The position numbers and the translations under genes are program-made. From positions 203,277,148 through 203,341,147 of the forward strand of contig CM071598.1 in NCBI GenBank assembly GCA_036435485.1: 64,000 bases of DNA, given 5' to 3'. Positions within the stretch are counted from its first letter, which is position 1, and the number at the start of each line of letters is the position of its first letter. Source of the DNA: Saposhnikovia divaricata. Lineage: Eukaryota > Streptophyta > Magnoliopsida > Apiales > Apiaceae. The notes below the pieces were generated by a model that was not told where the DNA came from, did no database searches, and saw only the letters and a program-made list of their open reading frames with translations. Below, piece by piece: positions 22,209-32,887 of the stretch.

Positions 22209-25200
22209 AAAGCCGCACGGATCATAATTTTGGAAGACCTAGAGAAAGACAAGGACACAGAGATGGCTGAGGCGGGAAAGAGAAAGAGGATCAACGAGGA
22301 CACTGGAAACAACCATCAATTGCTGAATATTGAGCTAGAGAAATTCGGAGTCGATTTATCTAGTCCGATTGCCGAGCCGGCAACGGAGACCGAGGAGGTC
22401 GAGCTATACGTAGGCCAGTCGGGCAAAATGATCCAGATAGGCAAGGACCTAGATCCCGAACTGAAAACAAGAGTCATCAAAGTCATTTGGGAATTTCACG
22501 ACATATTCGCCTGGAATCCCGAAGACATGCCAGGCTTAGACCCATCGGTCGCCAAACACTGCCTCAACGTGAAACCCGATGCCCAACCGGTGAAACAGAA
22601 GAAGCGAAATTTCGCCGTGGAAAGACAAAAGGTCATCGAAGCCGAGGTCGAGAAACTTCTGGAAGCCAAATTCATCGAAGAAATAGATTACCCCGATTGG
22701 TTGGCAAACGTGGTGGTAGTCAAAAAGTCTAACGGAAAGTGGCGAATGTGCGTCGATTACACCGACCTAAACAAGCATTGCCCGAAGGACCATTACCCTT
22801 TACCGAACATCGATCAGTTGATAGACGCCACTTCAGGCCATCAAATACTCAGCTTCTTGGATGCGTTCTCCGGATACCATCAGATCGCCATGAACGCCGA
22901 AGACATTCCTAAAACAGCATTCATCACACCGAATGGCACTTATGCCTACATCAAAATGCCCTTCGGACTAAAGAACGCAGGGGCGACGTTTCAAAAGATG
23001 ATCAACAAAGTCTTCAAAGCCCAAATAGGCCGAAACATGGAATGCTACGTGGATGACATGATCGTCAAATCCTTGTTTAAAGATCACGCCGAAGATTTGA
23101 AAGAATGCTTCGAAGCCCTAAGGAAAAACAACATGAGGATTAACCCGAACAAATGCACGTTCGGAGTTAACAGTGGAAAATTTTTAGGATATATGGTCAG
23201 CGCCCGAGGAATTGAGGCGAATCCCGAAAAAATTAAAGCAGTCATCGACATGGAAACACCGAGGACAATCAGGGATATTCAGAAATTGACCGGACGAATG
23301 GCAGCCTTGAGAAGGTTCATTTCTCGATCAGCGGAAAAAGCCCTACCATTTTTCGAGGTTCTTCGAGGAACAAAAAATTTCGAATGGGGACCGAGTTGTC
23401 AAAAAGCTTTTGAAGAACTAAAAGAATACCTGGTGAACACCCCACTCTTAATGAGACCGAGCCCGAATGAAACTCTTCAGCTATATCTGGCTGTGAACGA
23501 CCGAACACTCGGGGCAGTACTGATCAAACAGCATGAAGGGAACCAACATCCAGTTTTCTACGTCTCTCACATCCTAAAAGATGCAGAAACAAGATATCCC
23601 AACGCCGAAAAGTTCGCCTACAGGCTAGTAATAGCCTCGAGAAAGTTACGGCACTACTTCCAAGGCCGAACAATCCAAGTAGTAACCGATCAACCCCTGA
23701 AGAAGATCATGCGAAGACCAGAAGCTTCAGGCCGAGTGGTCGCTTGGTCGGTCGAATTAGGAGAATACGACCTGGAATTTGTTCCCCGAACAGCAATCAA
23801 AGCTCAAACCCTTGCCGACTTCATAACGGAATGCTCTTTCTCTAGTCCAAAAGATTTGGCTCCTGAAGAACAATTAATACCTTCACCAGGAAAATGGAAA
23901 CTTTTTGTAGATGGTTCGGTAGCAGGATCGAAGTGTGGCGCAGGCCTCATATTAACTAGTCCCGAAGGTTTCGAGATATGTCAAGCAATCAGATTCGCCT
24001 TCTCCTTAACCAATAACGAGGCCGAATACGAAGCGGTACTAGCAGGTCTAGATTTGGCAAAAAGTTTGGAGGTAAAGCACCTAAGAGTCTTCAGCGACTC
24101 CATGCTAGTCGTCAAACAGTTTTCAGGAGAATATGGACAAAGAGACCCCCGAACAAAAGCCTATGCCACGAAGGTACGCGAAAATTCACTAATGTTCGAA
24201 TCATTCGAATTAAGCCAAGTAGCCAGGGAAAACAACAGCCGAGCCGACGCGCTATCAAGGTTGGCCTCGGCGGAAACTCAGAATCTCACAGGTTCTATCT
24301 ATCTGACCGAAGTCAAGGCACCATCGATAGACAAAAAACGATGCCTGGAAATACATCAAGGAGTTAATTGGATGACGCCAATTAGGGCTTTCTTAGAAAA
24401 AGACACCCTTCCCCTTGATAAAAAACAGGCCCATAAAATCAGATACCGATCGGCCAGTTACTCCATCATTGAAGGCAAATTATTTAGAAGATCAGCCAGT
24501 CAGCCCTTGCTCCGATGCCTGGACCCCGACGAGCAAAAAATGGCATTAGAAAGTATTCACGAAGGCATCTGTGGTGAACACCTCGCAGGACGGTCACTTG
24601 CCTTCAAAATCTTAAGGCAAGGTTTCTATTGGCCAACGGTAAGGGAGGACACTTCGGAGTACGCAAAGAAATGCAAGCAATGTCAATTATTCAGTAACGT
24701 TCCGAAGCAACCACCCGAAGAAATGACCTCGGTACTCAATCCGATTCCTTTCGCTATGTGGGCAGTAGATATTGTGGGCATTCTGCCAACTAGTACTAAA
24801 CAGGCCAAATATTGCATTGTGGCCATTGATTACATGACCAAATGGGTAGAAGCAAGACCCCTTTCAGCCATCACCGAAGAAGCCGCGAAAAAGTTCGTAC
24901 TAGAACAAATTATTCTAAGGTTCGGCATCCCGATGATATGCGTATCGGACAATGGAACTCAATTCATTGGGAGCAAATTCAGGAAATTTCTATTTGAATT
25001 CGGAATTCAGCAAAGATTCAGTTCGGTAGGCCATCCTCAAGGAAATGGAGCAATCGAAGCAGCTAACAAGATCATTTTCGACGGGATAAAGAAAAGGCTA
25101 GGAGATTCAAAAGGACTCTGGGCCGAAGAATTGCCGTATGTGCTGTGGGCCTACCGAACGACCCCGAGATCATCGACCGGAGAAACTCCTTTCAAACTTG

Positions 25201-25601
25201 CCTTCGGCACCGATGCCTTGATGCCAACTGAGGTCGGCCTAGAATCCTATCGGACGCAGGTATTCAACGTGGAAACAAATGAATTCGGACTCCGAGCAAA
25301 TGTGGATCTGCTCGAAGAAGAGAGGGAAGCAGCCTATCAGAGAAATTTAAGATACCAACTTCAGGCAGCCCAATATTACGATTCAGGAATAAAGAAAAGA
25401 TCATTCCACGTGGGAGATCTGGTCCTCCGAGAATTAGCCACTTCGATGCCGACCAGACAAGGTAAACTCATGCCGAATTGGGAAGGTCCCTACGTGGTGA
25501 TAGAGGTAGTTCGTCCAGGCACATACAAGCTAGCTCATTCGGACGGAAATCCCATCAAAAATACATGGCATGCATCCCGCCTCCGTCGTTTTTACCAGTA
25601 A
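22209..25601 (+). CDS. Pol: reverse transcriptase, two RNases H and integrase
   Basis: It is open from directly after the UAG; the first ATG is 22263 (MAEAGKRKR). RT spans about 22560-23160 with FLDAFSGYHQI and the catalytic YVDD at 23046-23057. The first RNase H-like domain (about 23470-23830) has VND at the usual first catalytic position and looks degenerate. The second, near 23895-24280, keeps FVDGSV, NNEAEYEAV, VFSDS and SRADALSRL, i.e. all catalytic acids, and is the archaeal-type RNase H acquired by Tat elements. Integrase has the zinc finger (H..H and CKQC near 24675) and a D-D-35-E triad at codons 24768, 24948 and 25056. No chromodomain follows. The stop is at 25599-25601. The enzyme set copies the RNA to DNA and inserts it. 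Confidence 0.95.
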   Translation, partial: KAARIIILEDLEKDKDTEMAEAGKRKRINEDTGNNHQLLNIELEKFGVDLSSPIAEPATETEEVELYVGQSGKMIQIGKDLDPELKTRVIKVIWEFHDIFAWNPEDMPGLDPSVAKHCLNVKPDAQPVKQKKRNFAVERQKVIEAEVEKLLEAKFIEEIDYPDWLANVVVVKKSNGKWRMCVDYTDLNKHCPKDHYPLPNIDQLIDATSGHQILSFLDAFSGYHQIAMNAEDIPKTAFITPNGTYAYIKMPFGLKNAGATFQKMINKVFKAQIGRNMECYVDDMIVKSLFKDHAEDLKECFEALRKNNMRINPNKCTFGVNSGKFLGYMVSARGIEANPEKIKAVIDMETPRTIRDIQKLTGRMAALRRFISRSAEKALPFFEVLRGTKNFEWGPSCQKAFEELKEYLVNTPLLMRPSPNETLQLYLAVNDRTLGAVLIKQHEGNQHPVFYVSHILKDAETRYPNAEKFAYRLVIASRKLRHYFQGRTIQVVTDQPLKKIMRRPEASGRVVAWSVELGEYDLEFVPRTAIKAQTLADFITECSFSSPKDLAPEEQLIPSPGKWKLFVDGSVAGSKCGAGLILTSPEGFEICQAIRFAFSLTNNEAEYEAVLAGLDLAKSLEVKHLRVFSDSMLVVKQFSGEYGQRDPRTKAYATKVRENSLMFESFELSQVARENNSRADALSRLASAETQNLTGSIYLTEVKAPSIDKKRCLEIHQGVNWMTPIRAFLEKDTLPLDKKQAHKIRYRSASYSIIEGKLFRRSASQPLLRCLDPDEQKMALESIHEGICGEHLAGRSLAFKILRQGFYWPTVREDTSEYAKKCKQCQLFSNVPKQPPEEMTSVLNPIPFAMWAVDIVGILPTSTKQAKYCIVAIDYMTKWVEARPLSAITEEAAKKFVLEQIILRFGIPMICVSDNGTQFIGSKFRKFLFEFGIQQRFSSVGHPQGNGAIEAANKIIFDGIKKRLGDSKGLWAEELPYVLWAYRTTPRSSTGETPFKLAFGTDALMPTEVGLESYRTQVFNVETNEFGLRANVDLLEEEREAAYQRNLRYQLQAAQYYDSGIKKRSFHVGDLVLRELATSMPTRQGKLMPNWEGPYVVIEVVRPGTYKLAHSDGNPIKNTWHASRLRRFYQ

Positions 25602-25790
25602 GACCTTTTCATCTTATTGTAAATTAAGTCAATATAAGGAACCCATGTTTGGGGCAGACCGAATAAAACATGTGTTCTTATCTCTTGTTTAAGTATTTAT
25701 GATATTTCGACATAATTAAGGCAGGGAGGAAATATTTTTCATTAACCGAAGAAAGCCTTAATTATTTACAAATCCCTTAAATACTCGGGG
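25602..25790 (+). other. Short spacer after pol
   Basis: No ORF. It carries CCGAATAAAACATG and other GCCGAA-type motifs shared with the tandem repeats that follow. Confidence 0.5.
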
Positions 25791-26400
25791 AAATAAAGAG
25801 CTAGGCTCCGGTCGAAGATGCAAAATTGTCCGAAGACGCATAAAAATGAAAATTATGCTAAGGACAAAATAAAGAGCTAGGCTCCGGCCGAAGATGCAAA
25901 ATTGTCCGAAGACGCATAAAAATGAAAATTATGCTAAGGACAAAATAAAGAGCTAGGCTCCGGCCGAAGATGCAAAATTATCCGAAGACGCATAAAAATG
26001 AAAATTATGCTAAGGACAAAATAAAGAGCTAGGCTCCGGCCGAAGATGCAAAATTGTCCGAAGACGCATAAAAATGAAAATTATGCTAAGGACAAAATAA
26101 AGAGCTAGGCTCCGGCCGAAGATGCAAAATTGTCCGAAGACGCATAAAAATGAAAATTATGCTAAGGACAAAATAAAGAGCTAGGCTCCGGCCGAAGATG
26201 CAAAATTGTCCGAAGACGCATAAAAATGAAAATTATGCTAAGGACAAAATAAAGAGCTAGGCTCCGGCCGAAGATGCAAAATTGTCCGAAGACGCATAAA
26301 AATGAAAATTATGCTAAGGACAAAATAAAGAGCTAGGCTCCGGCCGAAGATGCAAAATTGTCCGAAGACGCATAAAAATGAAAATTATGCTAAGGACAAA
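25791..26400 (+). repeat. Eight tandem copies of a 76-bp repeat in the Tat 3' region
   Basis: The marker CTAGGCTCCGG recurs at 25801, 25877, 25953, 26029, 26105, 26181, 26257 and 26333, exactly 76 bp apart. Copies are nearly identical: the first has GGTCGAAG for GGCCGAAG and the third has ATTATCCG for ATTGTCCG. A partial copy follows at about 26401-26418. Hypervariable tandem repeats between pol and the 3' LTR are known in Tat/Ogre elements and can seed satellite DNA. Confidence 0.97.
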
Positions 26401-26418
26401 TAGATTATGCTAAGGACA

Positions 26419-26548
26419 ATATAAATTGAAAAACAAGCGACATAAATATTTTCAAAAGATCAGAGTTATGCCCGAAGGCTTACATCAATCCGAATAAAAG
26501 TTATGCCCGAAGGCTTACATTACATGATCAAAAACAAAAGAAGAAAAT
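26419..26548 (-). other. 3' flank of the antisense gene
   Basis: No ORF. It contains two copies of ATGCCCGAAGGCTTACAT (about 26468 and 26502). It lies just downstream of the antisense gene's stop and may hold its polyadenylation signals. Confidence 0.4.
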
Positions 26549-28287
26549 TTAATCCGAAAGTTCAGGCTCGGAGCCCGAGCTGACTTCGAGAGGTAGATCG
26601 GGTTCGGGGGGACGAGTAACGGGATCTTCAAACATGCCCAGGATCTGCTTGTAGTCCCAACCCTTCTCATGAGCCCGAACCATGGCCTCATCGAAACCAG
26701 CCGCATAACTCCTGTCCTCGCACTGGATCATTTTCTTCTCGGATTTCTTCAGCAACCGCCGACTCCGCTTGGCTTGCTCGGTCCTCCTCGCCGCCAGCCT
26801 CGACTGGGAATCCCTCTCTAGCTCCAAAGATTTGCGTTCGACCTCCAAATTCCCGACACGAGTCTGGAGTTCGGCATTCTGCTTTCGGAGAGATTCTACT
26901 TCCTTTAGCTGCTTGGACATATCCTTTACCTTGTCCTGAACGGCCGCAGCCCAAGGAGCAGTCTGAAACGAACAAGAAAACAAGCATGAAACGAATGAAA
27001 AAACGTGCAAAAAATACAAGTGCAAAAGTAGCAAGGAACTTACCATGGTAAGGTGTCCCAACAGCTCAGCACAAGCCGACACAGGATCAGTGGATTCGTA
27101 AACAGATCTATCGGCAGGAAGAATCATGGCATGAATGAAGTCGTCAGAAACCTGCTTCGCTTCCGCAGGAGCAGGGGCAGCAAACTTATCCGTGGACATG
27201 ATCGACCAAGAAGGACGATAGGACTGAATAACCTCTTCGGTATTCCGCATCCTCTTGTTCACATTGTCAGCAGTGCCACCAGACGAAGAACCAGCTAAAT
27301 GACCGGACTCAGAAACAGTCCTAGGATCATTCTGATCGGTCTCGGTTCCGTCGGTGATCAGACGTTGCTCCTCGGCCTTTTTCTTGGCCTCCTCTTCAGC
27401 CCACCGAAGCAATCTTGCTTCCTCTTCGGCCTTCTTCTCGGCCGCTTTCTCGGCCTGCCTCCTAGCCAGATCCTGTTTGGAAGACACTGCAACAACAAAA
27501 CCAAAAATCAGCAAGTTATCATTTTCAAACAAAAATTTACCAAAGAAAGAAAAGATATGTTACCACCACGCCAATGGATAGCGTCAAGATAACCCTTATC
27601 TCGGCTCATGGCTAGAGGAATCTTATCCGGGACCATCGGTCGGCTGATCGATTAATAATCAGCCTTATCTTGATCAGACATATCGGGTGCCAGTACGTTC
27701 CGAGGTTCTATCTCTCGCCACACTCGGTAATTGTCTAACCTCGGGCCACTAATGAAAAACCACTTGGTGTGCGTGTTATGATTACTAGAGTTGGTGGCAG
27801 CCCAATCTGCCCGACCAGCCCTTCGGGCTATTGTGTAGAAACCCGCCGATTTAGGGTTCCTCCTTATGTCATAATGATGAAGAAAAAGGACCAATCGAGG
27901 TTCGACCTCGGCCTTTATGCATCTTGTTTGAAAAGCGTTGAAGTGAATAAAGCTGTTCGGGTCCAGCTGACCTAAAGCTACCCTCGTATGAATCAAGAAC
28001 CTCCTAATGATGGGAAGTAGGGGGAGTCTAAGGCCGCAATGGAAAGCTCGTTCGGAAATACCTATCTTAAAGCTTCCGTGAGGACAAGGGGAAACAGGTG
28101 TATGGTAGACGAGGTCATCTTCCTCGGCCTGGTATGCCTCATATTGTTCGGGGAAGTCATATCTACTATGCATATGTAAAACTTCTTCTTCGGACATATC
28201 CGAAATAAGATTGGCTGCCGGAAATTTTGACTCATCGCCAAAATGCGCCATCGCCGAATACGAAGAAACTGCACCTGATTGAGCCAT
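26549..28287 (-). CDS. Antisense spliced gene of Tat element (gypsy-type transposon protein with coiled coil)
   Basis: It is transcribed against gag-pol. The first exon runs from ATG 28287 (MAQSGAVSSYSAM) to 27564 and contains the putative gypsy-type transposon domain (PF04195-like): SFKIGISERAFHCGLRLPL, LVLFLHHYDIRRNPKSAGFY, then TKWFFISGP. Intron 1 (27487-27563) has GTAACA and TTGTTGTTGCAG borders; intron 2 (26963-27043) has GTAAGT and TTTCAG. Both joins keep frame. Exon 2 is an Ala/Lys/Glu-rich coiled coil (QAEKAAEKKAEEEARLL); exon 3 is a second coiled coil (LKEVESLRKQNAELQTRVGN) and an acidic tail ending at 26549. Intron 2 is 81 bp with no stop, so its retention adds 27 hydrophobic residues. 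One TAA (27652-27654) interrupts exon 1, with clear coding sense after it. Antisense ORFs of this kind are known in Tat elements; the function is unknown. Confidence 0.8.
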
Positions 28288-29139
28288 CTCCTGCGTTCGG
28301 AAACAGAGGAGTCAGCCATGTACTCGGAAAATAAGAAAAATTTTTAGGAAAAAAAACCTATTCGGTCAGCCACCGAGTACAGAGGGCTTGGATCAATCGG
28401 CCGAATAACACCCAGATTCATGCGAACCGAAGGGTGTTCTTAATGTATTGGGGACACCGAAGAAAGTTCTTGCCCCAAAAATTCCCAAAAACAAAAACAG
28501 AAACCTACAAAAACTAGTAAAATTCCCAAAACGGTTCAAACCCATACCCCCAGAAACCTCTTATTGTCAGAGAAAACCCCGTTACATTTACATATACACA
28601 TACAAACATACATGCATTTGCACCAAATAAAAACACATGCATTTGCACAAAACAAGAACGAGAATCTTCATACCAACAAACTCTTGAAAGAAAGAAGAAA
28701 AACTCACTTATTGTCCAGTAGGAGATGAGGTCGAGTTCCTGGGGATAATCCGCTTGAAGATGAACCGCAACCGGAGTTGGAGCAGCGATATCGTTCGAAC
28801 CGGCGTTCCCAATCGTCGAATTTGGAAGAAAGGGTGAGAAGAGATTTTTTACCAACAGGCCGATATGAAAGAAAGTAAAAAAGACAAAGAAGGTTTTTGA
28901 GGCTTTAATAGACACGACCCCTGAAGACAAAGGACGTTACAAATTCAACGGCTACGATTCAGGCGCAGATCTTAAGACAGGAGTAACTGCCATCATTAAT
29001 GGGCGCGACTCCCCACGCGACTCTTTCTCATCAATAGCTGTCATCCACGTCATCTATAATGGCCGAGAAGGTAGTCCGAAGATGGGCCATTGGTTTCGGC
29101 CTTCAGTCCGAGGATACCTCTTACCGAAGCCCTGGGACA
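28288..29139. other. Tat 3' region upstream of the antisense gene
   Basis: No convincing coding region; a 138-codon minus-strand frame at 28514-28930 has no recognisable domain. The stretch should include the promoter and leader of the antisense gene. The bases before the 3' LTR (ACCGAAGCCCTGGGACA) are only weakly purine-rich, so the polypurine tract is not obvious. Confidence 0.45.
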
Positions 29140-29545
29140 TGTTGGAAGCCCATAGGCCCAATAGGCTATATTGAGCCCATCACTGTACACCTGTGCTAAG
29201 CATCCAAGACATAGAGATCCGAATCCAAGACATAGAGATCCCTTGGATTCTTCGGTCCATTCAACAAGTGACACCTCAGAATGTGGGGTACGGTTGTTCT
29301 TTCCTCATCATCTCCTAGGGCCCACATCCGAAGGCTATAAATAGAAGGAAGTAAGCAACAACGAGGGACAATTCATGATCACTACTCAAGTATTCTCTTT
29401 CACAATTTCTTTACGTTTTACCCTACCATTTAAACAACCAGAAAACTTACTCTTACGCCGGAGGTGAATCGAGGGTCAACACCCTCGCATTCTTTTGTCT
29501 TGCAGGTTGACCGAAGGCCCTACTCGGAAATATCTGGTTCCAACA
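29140..29545 (+). repeat. 3' LTR of Tat element
   Basis: It is 406 bp and identical by eye to 19652-20057. It is followed by the CCTAT target duplication. Confidence 0.95.
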
Positions 29546-29550
29546 CCTAT

Positions 29551-30703
29551 CTATCAAAATCGGACCCAATTGCAGCAACATATCGCCAGCTTCTTGTTCT
29601 ACTACTCTTCCTCTGCTCAAACTCCTCTATGCCTGGTCATCAAAATGAACGACTTTTGTTGCCTGGTCATCCGAATCAACAATGCTCATCGTAACATCAC
29701 GATCATCAGACTGAGATTCTGCATTAGACTCCTTGAGGATATCAGCGATTTTTTCATCATCAAAAGCAGCTGCTTTCTTCGCTTTGTCATAAAAATCAAC
29801 TACTTCCATCATAACATAAGGATCATCAGGCACAGGTTCTGCATTGGACTCCACGTGGGCACTAGCAACTTCTTGATCAGCAACTAACTTGTCTTTCCGT
29901 GCAATAGCCTGGAGTTTAAGTTTTTCATGTTCCATCTTTTTCAACTGATAAACTTTAGAAGCTTCTTCCTGAGTTGCATAACTACCAAGCCATATTCGAA
30001 GATTTTTCTTCTTTGGGTGTTTGATTTCAGCGACCCACTTTGATTTTCTCATTCTGACACCTTCAATCTTTGTAAGAACTTGTTGCTTGGATGGCAAGGG
30101 AATTGTGTGCCTTCCTGCTTTCTTGGCAGTAACATCAAGGACTTTCCTAGCCTGGTCATCAAATTCAACAACGTTCACCCCAACACCATGATCATCAAAC
30201 AAATTCTCTACTTTTGGCTCCTTGAGGACATTAACGGTTTCCTGATCATTAAAACCAACAGCTTTCATTGCCTGGTCATCAATAACAACGTCTTCCATTG
30301 GCTGATCATCATTATCAATGCCTTTCATTGCAAGATCACGATCATCAGACAAAGATTTTGCATCAGACTCCACGTGGGCACTAACGACTTCTTGATCATC
30401 AACCGACTTCATGTCTTTAACAATGGCCTGGAGTTTAATTTTTTCATGTTCCATCTTTTTCAACTGATAAGCCTTGGCAGCTTCTTCCTGGGTAGCATAA
30501 CTACCAAGCCATATTCGAAAATTCTTTTTCTTGGGGTGCTTGATTTCAGCAACCCACTTGGACCTTAACATTCTAACACCTTCAATCTTCATAGGAACTT
30601 GTTTTGATGGTAAGAGAACTGCGTGTTTTTGTGTTTTTTTAGTAGTAAAATAACTTGTAGCTAGATTTTTTGTAGCTGATCTTCTACTATCTTTCTTAGC
30701 CAT
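29551..30703 (-). pseudogene. Gene with two AP2/ERF-like domains, cut by the Tat insertion
   Basis: ATG is at 30703. The protein has two AP2-like domains at residues about 39-90 and 212-263, each with EGVRM..SKWVAEIKHPKKK, RIWLGSYATQEEA and YQLKKMEHEK. These match the AP2/ERF pattern (GVR, WVAEI, WLG.., T.EEAA.AY), with the N-terminal YRG reduced to EG. The whole unit of about 173 residues, domain plus an acidic linker of FDDQA-type repeats, is duplicated. A basic N-terminus (MAKKDSRRSATK) could be a nuclear signal. The frame meets TAG at 29627-29629. After this stop it remains open to the Tat insertion at 29550 and, once rejoined, beyond it. Both a premature stop and the insertion therefore affect the C-terminus. 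DNA binding is inferred from the family only. Confidence 0.7.
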
Positions 30704-31889
30704 TGTGTCTTATTTGTGTGATTTTGTGATGTGATCCAGGCGTTGTCTTAATTGTCTTAATAGATTTTTTGTAGGTTTGCTAATTATATGATGATAATTG
30801 ATCAGAAACTTACCTTCTCCGACACAAGTTAGGATTGGTCTTTTTCATACAACTTATAATCGAACTTTCCTATGTTATGTAGGCAAGCACTGAGGCCCTG
30901 TGGCGAGGCGGTACTGCAATATTTATCTCAAAGCCTAAGAAATTGGTCACGGCAATAAATACGAGATCAATTTTTTTTTTAAATGGTTCTATTTGAGTAA
31001 TTATCTACCGATCGAGCACCTAATATATATTGATTTTATTTTAATTAGTTCAATTATAATTATATAATCTTGACAAAAAATATTAATTACATTATTTAGA
31101 TGCATATTTTTTTTTGTTTTTCTTGAAGAGCAGTATAATTTTCTTAGTAACTAAACTAAAGTTTTAATGAATGTTAACTTATAATCCATGCGATGTACGA
31201 GTTTTTTTTATATGTTATAAAATTTATTTAATGATATAATTATGTTTTTAGATAATTATTATTTTCATAATTTTTTTTAATTTAATTTTAATATAATTTT
31301 AATTGATGATATGTATGCTTTAAATTTTACATTGTCCAATTTTAAATTAAATATGTCGTGAACGGAATTCGAATCTTGAATTTTTAATAAAATAATTTAA
31401 TAATATAATATATCTTATTATTAGATTTAACGGTTCTATTTATTACTTAAAAATTTATCTAAATAATGTATCATAAATCGCACGGGTATAAAACTATATA
31501 ATTGGAATAATGACTAAAAAATAGGAGAAAAAATAAAATAATAGTAAACATTTTATTAAATATAATTTAAATTAGATATACAAATTCAATAGAATACATT
31601 CAATAATAAAACGATTATAAAATATAGTAGTATTTTTTCAAATTGCAATTAAAAGTATATCTTATTGAAAAATTAAAATATGTAAGCATATAATAATTAA
31701 AATATTAAAGAAAAATGTCATAATACTAAAACTATTAATTAAAATATTAAAAAGTTAATTAATTTGAAGGAGAAATTAATTTATAAATCATCCGTGTATT
31801 GCACTAGTATAAAACTAGTATATTTTATTAATGATTTGAAGATATCTTCAACTAAAAATAAACATAAAAAAGGCAATCGATTAATTATC

Positions 31890-31932
<43 letters not shown>

Positions 31933-32640
31933 TTATTTATTTAATAATTAGGATAATCATACCGAAAATCAAATCGACAAATTTTTTATGTTTCGATTGT
32001 GCTATAATAGTAAAAATTAAGAAGTTTACTTGTGAGCACGATTGTGGTAAGAACTTATCCTCTGTTGTCCTAAGACCTGGGTTCGACAAGAATTTTCTTA
32101 GAACAGATATTCAATTGTAAGGCTATAATCTCGATTATTCAAAAAAAAAATTACTTGTACAATAACACGCATTTTATATAAAAATGAAACTGAAAAATAT
32201 GAATTTTGAATCAGTATAGTGAAAATTAATTTTTATTTATTTTATTTTGTTATAATTATTAATTTGTTATAAATTTTTAGGAAAATATTTAAATAAATAA
32301 TTCTCTTTAAAGAAATTAAGTCTTAGAACTCATTATCAATATATTTATAAAAAGGGGCACTAAAGGGAGTGAAAAGCTAAAATAATTTACTTGTATACTT
32401 TTCAAATATTATAGTTGTATTGTAATTATGGGTTTTACTCTCGGTATTTGTTATAATTTTAAATAAAGCACATGACTCATGAGCAACATTGAACTAATTA
32501 TTTATTTAAATAGATTTTTGTACACAAAAAGTTACAGGATACGATTCTCCAAAATTTCAAAAAGGAAAAATTATATTACTAATTCGTAGCTATTTATAAT
32601 ATTTATATATCATCAAATCAAGAGTACCACTCTAAATTAA
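30704..32640. other. AT-rich upstream region of the AP2-like gene
   Basis: No gene. Short motifs of the CCATGCGATGTACGA / CGCACGGGTATAAAACTA kind occur at about 31187, 31476 and 31788, and again at 41136. They look like ends of small non-autonomous transposons or retroposons, but boundaries could not be fixed. A TA array is at 31894-31927. The minus-strand promoter of the AP2-like gene should lie at about 30704-31000. Confidence 0.4.
31894..31927. repeat. (TA)n microsatellite
   Basis: A short TA dinucleotide array followed by TTTA tetranucleotides. Confidence 0.9.
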
Positions 32641-32887
32641 TATTCCCTTCCTTTTAAAAAAATTACGCATTTAAGAAAAAGGTTGGTAGGATAAAATTTT
32701 TCAACAAATACCCTTAATAAATACATTAAAGAATGAGAATATATAGAGTTCAATTTTAAAGAAGTCAAATATTGGAAATGATAAATATGAGGGTAATTTT
32801 GGAAAATCAGACTTAAATTTGTATGAAAATAAGAGAGGGACATGTAATTTGGAACAATTTCTTTTTCAAAAGGACATGAATGGAGTA
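32641..32887. mobile_element. Stowaway-like MITE, diverged
   Basis: The ends TATTCCCTTCC...TTTTAAAAAAATT and, in reverse complement, TACTCCATTCATGTCCTTTT form imperfect inverted repeats of the CTCCCTCCRTCC class that begin and end with TA, the target site of Tc1/mariner-type Stowaway elements. The interior is AT-rich with no ORF. Length is 247 bp. Confidence 0.6.

Larger units (their letters stand above)
19652..29545 (+). mobile_element. Complete young Tat-lineage Ty3/Gypsy retrotransposon
   Basis: It is 9,894 bp long with 406-bp LTRs (19652-20057 and 29140-29545) that look identical, and target duplications CCTAT at 19647-19651 and 29546-29550. Order: LTR, primer site, gag-protease, in-frame UAG, RT, RNase H, second RNase H, integrase, eight 76-bp tandem repeats, antisense spliced gene, LTR. 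The extra archaeal-type RNase H, the lack of a chromodomain, the tandem repeats in the 3' region and the antisense ORF are traits of the Tat group. Apart from the UAG, gag-pol is open throughout, so the copy may be functional or very recently was. It is inserted in the tail of an AP2/ERF-like gene. Confidence 0.95.

Noticed and set aside
28514..28930. 138-codon minus-strand ORF upstream of the antisense gene
   Set aside because: No domain, and it lies where the antisense gene's promoter and leader should be.
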